This document shows positions 8,110 through 14,314 of a stretch of DNA of 15,241 nucleotides, piece by piece. The notes below the pieces were generated by a model. It searched no databases. It had not been told where the DNA came from and saw only the letters and a list, made by a program, of their open reading frames with translations. The position numbers were made by a program, and so were the translations under genes. The stretch spans positions 1 to 15,241 of the forward strand of contig VEOV01000267.1 in NCBI GenBank assembly GCA_012026855.1, read 5' to 3'. Each line of letters begins with the position of its first letter. Position 1 is the first letter of the stretch. The stretch comes from Geobacter sp. Its GTDB lineage: Bacteria; Desulfobacterota; Desulfuromonadia; Geobacterales; DSM-12255.

Positions 8110-8718
8110 ATGATCACCTCCCTGCTTGACGGCAACAAACGCTTTGTAACTGACGTTTTCGATCGGGAGCGGGATTACTTCGAGGAGCTGGCCAAAACCC
8201 AGCGTCCGACGGTGCTCTGGATCGGCTGTTCCGACTCCCGTGTGCCGGTAAACACCATCACCCAGACGAAGGCAGGAGATGTGTTTGTCCACCGCAATGT
8301 GGCAAACATTGTCGCCACCAACGACTGGAACCTGTCGGCGGTCCTGGAATTCACCATCAACCATCTGAAGATTCCGGACATAGTCGTCTGCGGCCATTAC
8401 GGCTGCGGCGGCATTGCTGCAATGGATGAGGACCTGGTAGATGACCGCTATATCCCCATCTGGCTCAACAATGCCTACAAAGCAAAGGAAAAGGTGGATG
8501 AAAAGCTGCTGAGCCTGCGTATCAGAATCTCCAAGGAACAACGGATGCAGCTCATAGTCGAGGAAAATGTCCGCCTGCAGCTGGAGCATCTGCGTGAATA
8601 CCCGTTTGTCAGGGCTGCCATGCAGGAGAAAAAGCTCTCCATCCATGGCTGGGTTTACGACATGAGCAACGGAGAAATCAAGGTCGTCCAGCGTGATACC
8701 GTCGCCTGCATGGAATGA
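8110..8718 (+). CDS. Beta-class carbonic anhydrase
   Basis: This zinc enzyme interconverts CO2 and bicarbonate. The zinc ligands are seen as Cys40 in GCSDSR, and His96 and Cys99 in CGHYGCGG. The Asp42/Arg44 pair that controls ligand exchange is also present. RNVANIV and the C-terminal IHGWVYDMSNGEI match the family, and 202 residues is normal for the bacterial form. AAGGAGG (8097-8103) precedes the ATG. Cotranscription with tpx is likely from the 12-bp gap. A hairpin terminator follows. No membrane or export signal is seen, so it acts in the cytoplasm. Confidence 0.95.
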   Translation: MITSLLDGNKRFVTDVFDRERDYFEELAKTQRPTVLWIGCSDSRVPVNTITQTKAGDVFVHRNVANIVATNDWNLSAVLEFTINHLKIPDIVVCGHYGCGGIAAMDEDLVDDRYIPIWLNNAYKAKEKVDEKLLSLRIRISKEQRMQLIVEENVRLQLEHLREYPFVRAAMQEKKLSIHGWVYDMSNGEIKVVQRDTVACME

Positions 8719-8756
8719 CCTTTTCCTGCCGGGCAAACTGAAATTACACAAAACAG

Positions 8757-8792
8757 AAGGGTTACAGCGATCTGCTGTAACCCTTTTTGTTT
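8757..8792 (+). terminator. Strong hairpin terminator between convergent genes
   Basis: AAGGGTTACAGC (8757-8768) and GCTGTAACCCTT (8774-8785) form a perfect 12-bp stem with a GATCT loop, followed by TTTTTGTTTT. It ends the tpx-carbonic anhydrase transcript. The reverse side has a weaker T-run (CTGTTTTGTG), so it may serve the convergent CsgG-like gene as well. Confidence 0.92.
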
Positions 8793-8801
8793 TAACCCTG
8801 C

Positions 8802-8813
8802 TGTAACGTTACA
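8802..8813. repeat. Perfect 12-base palindrome TGTAACGTTACA
   Basis: The palindrome lies between the terminator hairpin and the stop codon of the CsgG-like gene. The eight bases GCTGTAAC at 8800-8807 repeat those of the terminator right arm (8774-8781), so it looks like a partial second copy of the hairpin arm. It could help termination of the minus-strand transcript or be a protein site. No role is proven. Confidence 0.5.
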
Positions 8814-8816
8814 ACG

Positions 8817-9695
8817 TCAATCATTATACCAATCAGTAAGTGATTCGACGATGCCGGCTTGGACAGGTTTTGTTTCAATGGCAAAGCCGGTTTTTACTGC
8901 TTTGGACTCGCCATTCAAAATCAAAATCGAAGAGTCTTTGGCAGCGCTTTTTACCTTGGCATCCATGATATAGATTTTTTCGCCCTTCATCACTTTTTTC
9001 GTTACCGGATGCACAATGTCTTCACCATATTCAAATACTGAAAATTCGGTATTTTCGCCGATCCCGTCAGCTCTGCCGATATCGGCCAACACCTCTTTGT
9101 CGTTCAGGATCTTAACGATGTATGCCACAAGGGGATATTTGTTTGCAATTTCACGGTCAAGCTTGACGACTATCTCCTCTTTCATCTTTTCATAGGACTT
9201 GAATTCATCATCGCCAACGGCTTTGACCCGGACTTTGGCCGTTTCCTTGATTTTTCCTGTTTTCACATCAACAATCCGGATATTTATCTCACATTTGGTA
9301 GTAAAAATATTGGTTTTGTAGAGCACCCTGTTAACCAGTTTCTTCTTGATGCTAATATCATAAGTGCCGAATACGATATGGTTTGCTCCAGCGAACTTAC
9401 CAAAGGCAACAGCAGTGTTTTCATCAACAATGCCGCTGGACTGAAATTTCTGTTCTGTGATGATTTTATTGATCTGCTCCCGCTCAATTATGTGGAAACG
9501 CCTTGACTTGATAAAGGCATCAGTCAAAACATTCATGATGGTTTCACTGGCATCGTCCTTGACAACGGCACTTTCAAAACGCCCTTTCATCGGGAAGACT
9601 GCAATCGAAGATACTTCTGTTTCGGCATGGACAACATTCACACCAAGCATGGTCAAAAAGGTTAAACAGCACAAGAAGCACCTGGACAAAGTCAT
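8817..9695 (-). CDS. Secreted CsgG-family protein
   Basis: I chose ATG 9695 (292 aa), seven bases after AAAGGG (complement of 9703-9708). ATG 9698 and longer in-frame starts have poorer or no binding site. The signal peptide ends near VVHA/ETEV, with no lipobox. The central part shows the pattern of CsgG/curli-assembly-type proteins: IAVFPM, then RRFHIIEREQINKIITEQ, SSGIVDENTAVAFGKFAGA and HIVFGTYDIS. These usually bind cell-envelope partners. Residues about 190-278 form a second domain with LADIGRADGIGENTEFSVFE, like the C-terminal SH3-like part of FlgT-type proteins. No curli gene is nearby, so a curli role is unlikely; a periplasmic assembly or surface role is the most that can be said. 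A promoter candidate lies at 9827-9855. Confidence 0.82.
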   Translation of the reverse strand: MTLSRCFLCCLTFLTMLGVNVVHAETEVSSIAVFPMKGRFESAVVKDDASETIMNVLTDAFIKSRRFHIIEREQINKIITEQKFQSSGIVDENTAVAFGKFAGANHIVFGTYDISIKKKLVNRVLYKTNIFTTKCEINIRIVDVKTGKIKETAKVRVKAVGDDEFKSYEKMKEEIVVKLDREIANKYPLVAYIVKILNDKEVLADIGRADGIGENTEFSVFEYGEDIVHPVTKKVMKGEKIYIMDAKVKSAAKDSSILILNGESKAVKTGFAIETKPVQAGIVESLTDWYND

Positions 9696-9826
9696 CATTT
9701 TTCCCTTTATTTTTCGATCAGTCATAGTGAATAGCCCAAAAAGTAATCGCAGTGCGTTTAACGGCAATTTCCATACAGAGCAAGACGGAGTAACCATCAA
9801 TACCTTCCGTCACTGGCAATTAGCTC

Positions 9827-9855
9827 ACTATAATTGATTGTCTCTGCGAAATCAA
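9827..9855 (-). promoter_or_regulatory. Sigma-70-like promoter for the CsgG-like gene
   Basis: Read on the minus strand, TTGATT (9855-9850) and TATAGT (9832-9827) are separated by exactly 17 bases. The -10 matches consensus at five of six positions, the -35 at four. It would give a leader of about 125 bases. If this is the native host promoter, the prophage boundary must lie to its right. Confidence 0.5.
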
Positions 9856-10048
9856 CTCACTGGCATGAACTGCGGCATGTTGTGAGTCAGGAAGAGGTAT
9901 GTCACCGGAATGATTACGGGTGGTCTTGTGGAAGTGTGTGAAATCTTGGTGAAACCTTGTGGATCGGTTGTGGTAGAGATTGGCGTCCTATTTGGAACCA
10001 TCAGACCAGCATCGGGGTAATTGGCGGGATATTTGGCACCTCCAAAGA
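9856..10048. other. Gene-free left-end region with phased repeats
   Basis: No convincing gene is seen here. Two 21-base imperfect direct repeats lie at 9979-9999 and 10020-10040, period 41. They share ATTGGCG, then three variable bases, TATTTGG, one variable base and ACC (17 of 21 identical). Leading into them are TTGTGG-type hexamers at 9926, 9946 (TTGGTG), 9957, 9968, 9980 (TTGGCG) and 9991 (TTTGGA). The later ones are spaced about 11 bases, one helical turn. Near the host side, GGCATG occurs twice (from 9862) and ACTCAC/GTGAGT form an inverted pair. Multiple binding sites for the A transposase are expected at this position. Confidence 0.55.
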
Positions 10049-10465
10049 TTAATGCGGAACCTCGAAACCTTGCTTACACAACTCCAAGTTGTCGCGATAG
10101 TCTCCCTGACGGCGCTGCACCCACTTTGCGCCAGTTGCAGCTGGGCGTTGGTGTTCCTGGACGGAGATTGACCAGAGGGCTGAAGCGGAATGGGCGGCAG
10201 CGTTACAGGCGTTCGCTTGAATAAACATGCGATCAGCTTTTGCTATTAAATCGGATATGCGTTTGTTTTGTTCGCGAATTGCTTGCTGGTCCCCAGTACT
10301 TATTGCTTGATCTCCCTTTTTAAGCACCGACTCAATCTCAAGGGCAAACTTCTGGCACACCTTCAGCGATGGCTTTGCCTCTACTGGAACTGACATCAGC
10401 AGCGACATAACTATACTGCACAGAACAACTCTCATTCCCGGATGTTTTTTTGCAGAACTCATCAT
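10049..10465 (-). CDS. Small exported protein cotranscribed with phage repressor
   Basis: The stop of the repressor (10473) lies only seven bases before this gene, and AGAGGTG overlaps the junction, so both are read from one transcript. Starts at GTG 10468, ATG 10465 and ATG 10462 are all possible; the binding-site spacing slightly favours 10462. A short basic start leads to a hydrophobic stretch (MRVVLCSIVMSLLMSVPVEA) and a signal-peptidase-like site VEA/KP. The mature part is about 110 residues, mostly helical in look (EIESVLKKGDQAISTGDQQ), with three Cys residues. I do not recognise the family. Position between the repressor and the phage left end is that of a moron or exclusion gene made in the lysogen. 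The exported location is likely; function is inference only. Confidence 0.68.
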   Translation of the reverse strand: MMSSAKKHPGMRVVLCSIVMSLLMSVPVEAKPSLKVCQKFALEIESVLKKGDQAISTGDQQAIREQNKRISDLIAKADRMFIQANACNAAAHSASALWSISVQEHQRPAATGAKWVQRRQGDYRDNLELCKQGFEVPH

Positions 10466-10472
10466 CACACCT

Positions 10473-11198
10473 CTATTTAACTAAGCGTCTAACCAGCCGC
10501 CCGACCACTCGCAGCAACTCAGTTGACTCGCCTCGAAAGATCTCAGGTTCATACCGCTCGTTGTCACTCTTCACAATTACCGTTCCATCCAGTTTCTTCT
10601 GAATGCGCTTAACTAGCAGCGAATCTCCCGACTGAATTACATAGATAGCATCATTCTCTATTCGCGCCACGCTTGTATCCACTAGGATCAGATCGCCATC
10701 GGAAAGGTACGGCTCCATGCTATCGCCGATAACACTGATCACTGCGGCCTGGGGTGGAGATAGCCCAAGCGACATCTTTAACCATTCTGCCTTAAACGTC
10801 AGATAATCAACGATCTGTTCACTCTGTACTACTGCACCGCCACCGGCAGAAGCTGCAATTTCGTAACGCGGTATCTGAACGTAACCTTCGGCCTGCTGTT
10901 GCTCTGACCGTTTTCCATGAATCATTTCATGGATTGCATCAATCCGCTCAGCTGCTGCCACCATGCGATCCAGCTCGGGGCCAAAGCCTTCCCGCCACAT
11001 TTTCCCTTTGCCAGTAGCAAGCCAGTCAGCATTGCAGCCCAATTCGGCCAGTTTTAGAACTACTTTCCAACTCGGATCATGCACTCCCTCCTCATACTGC
11101 TGCCAGGTGCGCAAGCCTACGTCAACAAGCCCAGCCATTTCCTTCTGCGTTTTGGCGAGACCTTCTCTGATAGTTTTTACGCGTTCCTGAAGAGTCAT
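10473..11198 (-). CDS. Phage repressor, XRE HTH plus S24 peptidase domain
   Basis: A 241-residue CI/LexA-type repressor. The N-terminal helix-turn-helix lies at about residues 14-40 (TQKEMAGLVDVGLRTWQQYE). The C-terminal S24 domain has the catalytic Ser160 in VIGDSMEP and Lys197 in LLVKRIQ. A plausible self-cleavage Ala118-Gly119 bond lies in AASAGGG. Such proteins hold the lysogenic state and are inactivated when RecA is activated by DNA damage. This is unlike the classical Mu repressor, whose DNA-binding domain is related to that of MuA and which lacks the peptidase. It is divergent from the early operon, next to five copies of a short operator. No strong ribosome binding site precedes ATG 11198. 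Confidence 0.92.
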   Translation of the reverse strand: MTLQERVKTIREGLAKTQKEMAGLVDVGLRTWQQYEEGVHDPSWKVVLKLAELGCNADWLATGKGKMWREGFGPELDRMVAAAERIDAIHEMIHGKRSEQQQAEGYVQIPRYEIAASAGGGAVVQSEQIVDYLTFKAEWLKMSLGLSPPQAAVISVIGDSMEPYLSDGDLILVDTSVARIENDAIYVIQSGDSLLVKRIQKKLDGTVIVKSDNERYEPEIFRGESTELLRVVGRLVRRLVK

Positions 11199-11213
11199 GT
11201 TGGATTTTTCCAG

Positions 11214-11349
11214 CGTAACAGTTAGTTCTTAGAACTGTTACGAAGAACCGTTACGCTAGATTTCCCGTAACAGTTCAAACTTTTAGTTTTAAATTCTAGA
11301 TACTTATGGCCAGTAGGGCTAGGCGAGGGGCCAAGGGTGAACCGTTACG
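11214..11349. promoter_or_regulatory. Operator array, five copies of CGTAACRGTTC
   Basis: The copies are at 11214-11224 (+, last base A), 11232-11242 (-), 11245-11255 (-), 11266-11276 (+) and 11339-11349 (-). The core AACNGTT is palindromic, so each copy could bind a repressor dimer. Four cluster just before the repressor gene, and the fifth sits next to the rightward early promoter. The most likely ligand is the XRE/S24 repressor, with the cluster giving self-control and the distal site blocking the early operon. I could not assign a convincing leftward promoter within the cluster. Confidence 0.7.
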
Positions 11350-11390
11350 CGTAAAAACATCTTGACGCGCGTATTTTTTACGCGTAAATA
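11345..11390 (+). promoter_or_regulatory. Early promoter region framed by 13-base inverted repeat (Ner-type operator)
   Basis: TTACGCGTAAAAA (11345-11357) and TTTTTACGCGTAA (11375-11387) are exact inverted copies with a 17-base spacer, so two TTACGCGTAA palindromes sit 33 bp apart, about three helical turns. Between them is a -35-like TTGACG (11362-11367). TAAATA (11385-11390), 17 bases on, would be a weak -10 overlapping the second palindrome. The first palindrome overlaps the fifth repressor operator. Ner is the likely ligand of the palindromes. Confidence 0.55.
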
Positions 11391-11398
11391 TGGTTTCC

Positions 11399-11626
11399 AT
11401 GACAACCAAGCGGATACCAAAAAAACCCGACGAGTTTCGGGTCTGGATCAAATACCAATTGGAGCTGCGCGGTTCTTCCTTTGCTCAAATTGGCAGACAG
11501 CTCGGGATCTCACGCCAGGCGGTCAGGAAGTCGATCCTGAAGCCTTCTGCCAGGCTGATGAAAGCCGTATCGGCCGAGCTCGGAATCAGATCCGAAAAGT
11601 TGTGGCCGGGACGTCACGCAGCCTGA
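11399..11626 (+). CDS. ner: Ner-like phage DNA-binding regulator
   Basis: A 75-residue protein of the Ner/Nlp family, which in Mu turns down early transcription and the repressor promoter. The helix-turn-helix is SFAQIGRQLGISRQAVRKSI (about residues 27-46). The ending SEKLWPGRH matches the conserved C-terminus of Mu Ner (…WPSRY). ATG 11390 is in frame and would add three residues. Neither ATG has a Shine-Dalgarno sequence. If the promoter with TAAATA at 11385-11390 is right, transcription would begin within a few bases of ATG 11399, making a leaderless message. It is the first gene of the early operon. Confidence 0.88.
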   Translation: MTTKRIPKKPDEFRVWIKYQLELRGSSFAQIGRQLGISRQAVRKSILKPSARLMKAVSAELGIRSEKLWPGRHAA

Positions 11627-11679
11627 CTTCTATACCACAAAAGTGATTGGAATCGTATCACTAAAAAGCGAGGGCCGTC

Positions 11680-12114
11680 ATGGCAAATAGGAAAGCATCG
11701 TTGGACAGCAGCATATCAAAGCAGCAGGGGTTATTTGATACCGGCCCTGCAGAAGGATCGCTTGATATTGTGCTGGGCCTGAAACAGCTGCTTTCCCGGA
11801 TGCTGCGCGGCTATGACCGTTACCTGGTCGCCGCCCAGATTAGCAAGACCACCCTCAAGGAGATCAGTAAAGACTCACTCGACAAGATGCTCTCATCCGA
11901 CCCCGCCTACCAACCCTCCGCCATACAGGTACTGGCCATCTGCAAGATCTGCGGCGACAACCTGGAGCCGTTCCAGTACCTGCTTGAGCCGCTGGGAGCC
12001 AGCGTGCTCTCCGCCGAGGACCATGACCTGGTGGAGATGGCCCGCTTGCAGGAGGAAGAGCGCAAAATCAAGGCGCGGTTGAACGTGCTAATGGCCAAAC
12101 GGGGGATGAAATGA
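11680..12114 (+). CDS. Mu-like phage early protein, probable regulatory helical protein
   Basis: A 144-residue protein in the slot between Ner and transposase A. The centre (QISKTTLKEISKDSLDKMLSS … ICKICGDNLEPFQYLLEPLG) resembles small phage regulators that pair a sequence-reading helix with a conserved GD and hydrophobic end, as seen upstream of A in other Mu-like phages. That likeness is from pattern only. The C-terminal 35 residues (EMARLQEEERKIKARLNVLMAKR) are highly charged and probably a coiled coil. GAGGG near 11668 is a weak binding site for the ATG. Its stop overlaps the A start (ATGA), so A is translationally coupled to it. Function is not known. Confidence 0.8.
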   Translation: MANRKASLDSSISKQQGLFDTGPAEGSLDIVLGLKQLLSRMLRGYDRYLVAAQISKTTLKEISKDSLDKMLSSDPAYQPSAIQVLAICKICGDNLEPFQYLLEPLGASVLSAEDHDLVEMARLQEEERKIKARLNVLMAKRGMK

Positions 12115-14240
12115 AGAGCCATTACACAGCCCAGGAACTTGCGGGTTTGCCAGGGGTGCCAAGCGCGAAGAAGAACGTGATCGCCAAGGCAGATCGTGAA
12201 CGCTGGCCCTGGCGCAAGCGCGCTGGCCGTGGCGGAGGCAAGGAGTACGCCCTTGAATCGCTCCCCGCCGAGACCCAGGCCCACCTGCAGGATCAGCACC
12301 TCGAAACCATCGTCGCCTCGGTGCCCGCCGTCCAGGAACCCGCCCAGGTTCCGGCGCTTGTCGCAAAGCCCGCACCCACCCCCATGGAAACGCTGCCCGA
12401 CTGGCAGCGCAACTGCGCGGACGCCCGCCTGATGCTTCTCTGCATTGTCAGGGCCGGGGTCGGCACAGGCTGCCGGGTTAAACCGGCCATTAACAAGCTG
12501 GTGGCGAAGGCGACCGCCGGTGAGCTCGGCCACCTGCAGAGCCTCATTCCCCAGGCCAACGCCCGCGCCGGTAAGTCCGGCAGTCGGACCTTGAGCGCCC
12601 GCACAGTCCTTCGCTGGTGGGCCGAGTGGAAGAAAAGCGGCTTTAAGGTCTCGGCCCTGGTCCCTGACAGCGAGCGCCAGCCCCGCCCCGAGCCCGCATG
12701 GGCCGAGGCCTTCATGACCGCCTGGAAGAAACCGCAGAAGCCGCACTTGACCGACGTGCTGACCGACCTGGCCAAGGAGATCCCGGCGCACGTGCCCATG
12801 CCAAGCTACGACCAGGCCCGGCGCTACCTCGCCTCCATCGGAGCCCTTGAGCGTAACCGGGGCAGGATGACCGGCAACGAGCTGGCCAGCCTCAAATCGT
12901 ACCGGCGCCGCCTCACCGCCCACATGTTCCCCGGTGACGCCTACACCGCTGCCGGTCACACCTTCGATGCCGAGGTGGCCCATCCGTTCCACGGCCGCCC
13001 CTTCCGGCCCGAAATCACCCCGGTCATCGACATCGCCTCCCGCATGGTGGTCGGCTGGTCGTGTGACCTCGCCGAGAGCGGCCTCGCCGTCCTGGACGCC
13101 CTGCGCGCCGCCTGCGAGATGTTCGGCCCGCCCGTGATTTTCTACACCGACAACGGTTCCGGCTACAAAAACCAGATGATGACCGCGCCCGGCACCGGCA
13201 TCCTGGCCCGGCTCGACATCACCCCGGAGTACTCCCGGCCGCGCAACCCTCAGGCCCACGGCGTCTCCGAACGCGCACACCAGACAATCCTCATCAAGGC
13301 GGCCCGCGAGCTGTGCACCTACATCGGTGCAACCATGGATGGCGACGCCAAACGGATCGCCTTCAAGGAGACACGCAAGGCCATCAAGGCCGGTGAAGCC
13401 TCGCCGCTCCTGATCGAGTGGGACGACTTTGTGGAGCATGTCAATCAGGCCATCATGGAATACAACAACCGCCCGCACCGAGGGCTCCCGGCCTACCGCG
13501 ATCCGGTTACTCGCAAACGCGTCCACTATACCCCTGCCCAATACTGGCAGATCGGCATCAAGCAGATGATGAGGGAACTCCCCCAGGAGCAGTGGACCCA
13601 GCCGGCCAACGAGCTGCCCGACCTCTACCACCCTGCCCTGGAGCGCACCGTCAATCGCGGTTGGATACGCCTCGGCAAGCAGGCCAACGGCCTCGACAAG
13701 ATGTATCACGCCTCCGAGCTGGCCAACTGGACCGGCGAGAGGGTCATGGTCGCCTTCAGCCCCTCCGACCCCTCGAAGGTCTGGGTGCGGGACCTCACCC
13801 ACGGCAGGCTGATCGCTGTGGCCAAGCTCAACGGCAACGCTGATCCCTACTTCGCGCCATCGTACATCGAGGAAAAACGTGAGAAGCGCGGCATGGGCCG
13901 GCTGAAACGACTGGAACTGCAGGCCGAGGAAGCACGGCTGGAAATGCAGGGACCGCAGAGTGTGGTGATCGAGCACAGCCCGACCGTCCTGGCCAAGGCC
14001 GCGCCCCTGGAACTGGTCCAGAAGCCCGCCGAGGTGATGGAGATCAAGCCCGTATTCAGCATACCGAACACCCAGGGTGGCAAATACCAATACTGGTGCC
14101 GGATAGATGATCGGATCAATGCTGGGGAGGAGGTAAGCGAGGACGAACGGCGGTTCCATGGCGCCTTCCAAAAAACCGCCGCCTGGGAGTCGGAACGGAT
14201 GTTCGACCAATCATCCGAACCGCTTCGGGCGGAACTCTAG
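12111..14240 (+). CDS. Mu-type DDE transposase A
   Basis: A 709-residue transposase of the MuA family, which joins phage ends to target DNA for integration and replicative transposition. The first 60 residues are the winged-helix domain that opens MuA and Mu repressors (TAQELAGLPGVP…RWPWRKRAGRGGGKEYAL). A helical region follows. The RNase-H-like core has Asp286 in HTFDAEVAHPFHGR, Asp347 in FYTDNGSGYKN and Glu387 in AHGVSERAHQT, so the catalytic triad is complete. A Mu-type beta-barrel domain (about 505-580) and a charged helical tail follow; in MuA the C-terminal region contacts ATPase B and ClpX. The start overlaps the previous stop by 4 bp. The gene is complete and clearly GC-rich. Confidence 0.96.
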   Translation: MKSHYTAQELAGLPGVPSAKKNVIAKADRERWPWRKRAGRGGGKEYALESLPAETQAHLQDQHLETIVASVPAVQEPAQVPALVAKPAPTPMETLPDWQRNCADARLMLLCIVRAGVGTGCRVKPAINKLVAKATAGELGHLQSLIPQANARAGKSGSRTLSARTVLRWWAEWKKSGFKVSALVPDSERQPRPEPAWAEAFMTAWKKPQKPHLTDVLTDLAKEIPAHVPMPSYDQARRYLASIGALERNRGRMTGNELASLKSYRRRLTAHMFPGDAYTAAGHTFDAEVAHPFHGRPFRPEITPVIDIASRMVVGWSCDLAESGLAVLDALRAACEMFGPPVIFYTDNGSGYKNQMMTAPGTGILARLDITPEYSRPRNPQAHGVSERAHQTILIKAARELCTYIGATMDGDAKRIAFKETRKAIKAGEASPLLIEWDDFVEHVNQAIMEYNNRPHRGLPAYRDPVTRKRVHYTPAQYWQIGIKQMMRELPQEQWTQPANELPDLYHPALERTVNRGWIRLGKQANGLDKMYHASELANWTGERVMVAFSPSDPSKVWVRDLTHGRLIAVAKLNGNADPYFAPSYIEEKREKRGMGRLKRLELQAEEARLEMQGPQSVVIEHSPTVLAKAAPLELVQKPAEVMEIKPVFSIPNTQGGKYQYWCRIDDRINAGEEVSEDERRFHGAFQKTAAWESERMFDQSSEPLRAEL

Positions 14241-14247
14241 ATACAGA

Positions 14248-14273
14248 AAAACCGAGGTAGCGGCCCCGGTTTT
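14248..14273 (+). other. Weak intercistronic hairpin between A and B
   Basis: AAAACCG (14248-14254) pairs with CGGTTTT (14267-14273). A second small hairpin TGCCC/GGGCA follows. There is no T-tract beyond the three Ts of the stem, so it is unlikely to be a full terminator. It may trim or stabilise the message and lower B relative to A. Confidence 0.3.
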
Positions 14274-14314
14274 CCCTGCCCATAACGGGCACATCCAAAC
14301 ACTAGGAGGAAAGT

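Noticed and set aside
9980..10171. A 63-codon + strand frame over the direct repeats.
   Set aside because: There is no ribosome binding site, it overlaps the exported protein gene on the other strand, and the repeats account for the pattern as DNA sites.
11362..11646. A 94-codon frame overlapping ner.
   Set aside because: It starts inside the promoter's -35 region and has no domain, while the other frame gives a clear Ner-family protein.
11642..11662. AGTGAT/ATCACT dyad between ner and the next gene.
   Set aside because: The arms are only six bases with a 9-base spacer and there is no T-tract, so chance is a sufficient explanation.
11907..14210. A 767-codon open frame on the minus strand opposite transposase A.
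   Set aside because: The plus strand encodes a full transposase with all motifs. The antisense frame is Gly/Leu/Val-rich with no domain I recognise, as expected for a shadow in GC-rich coding DNA.
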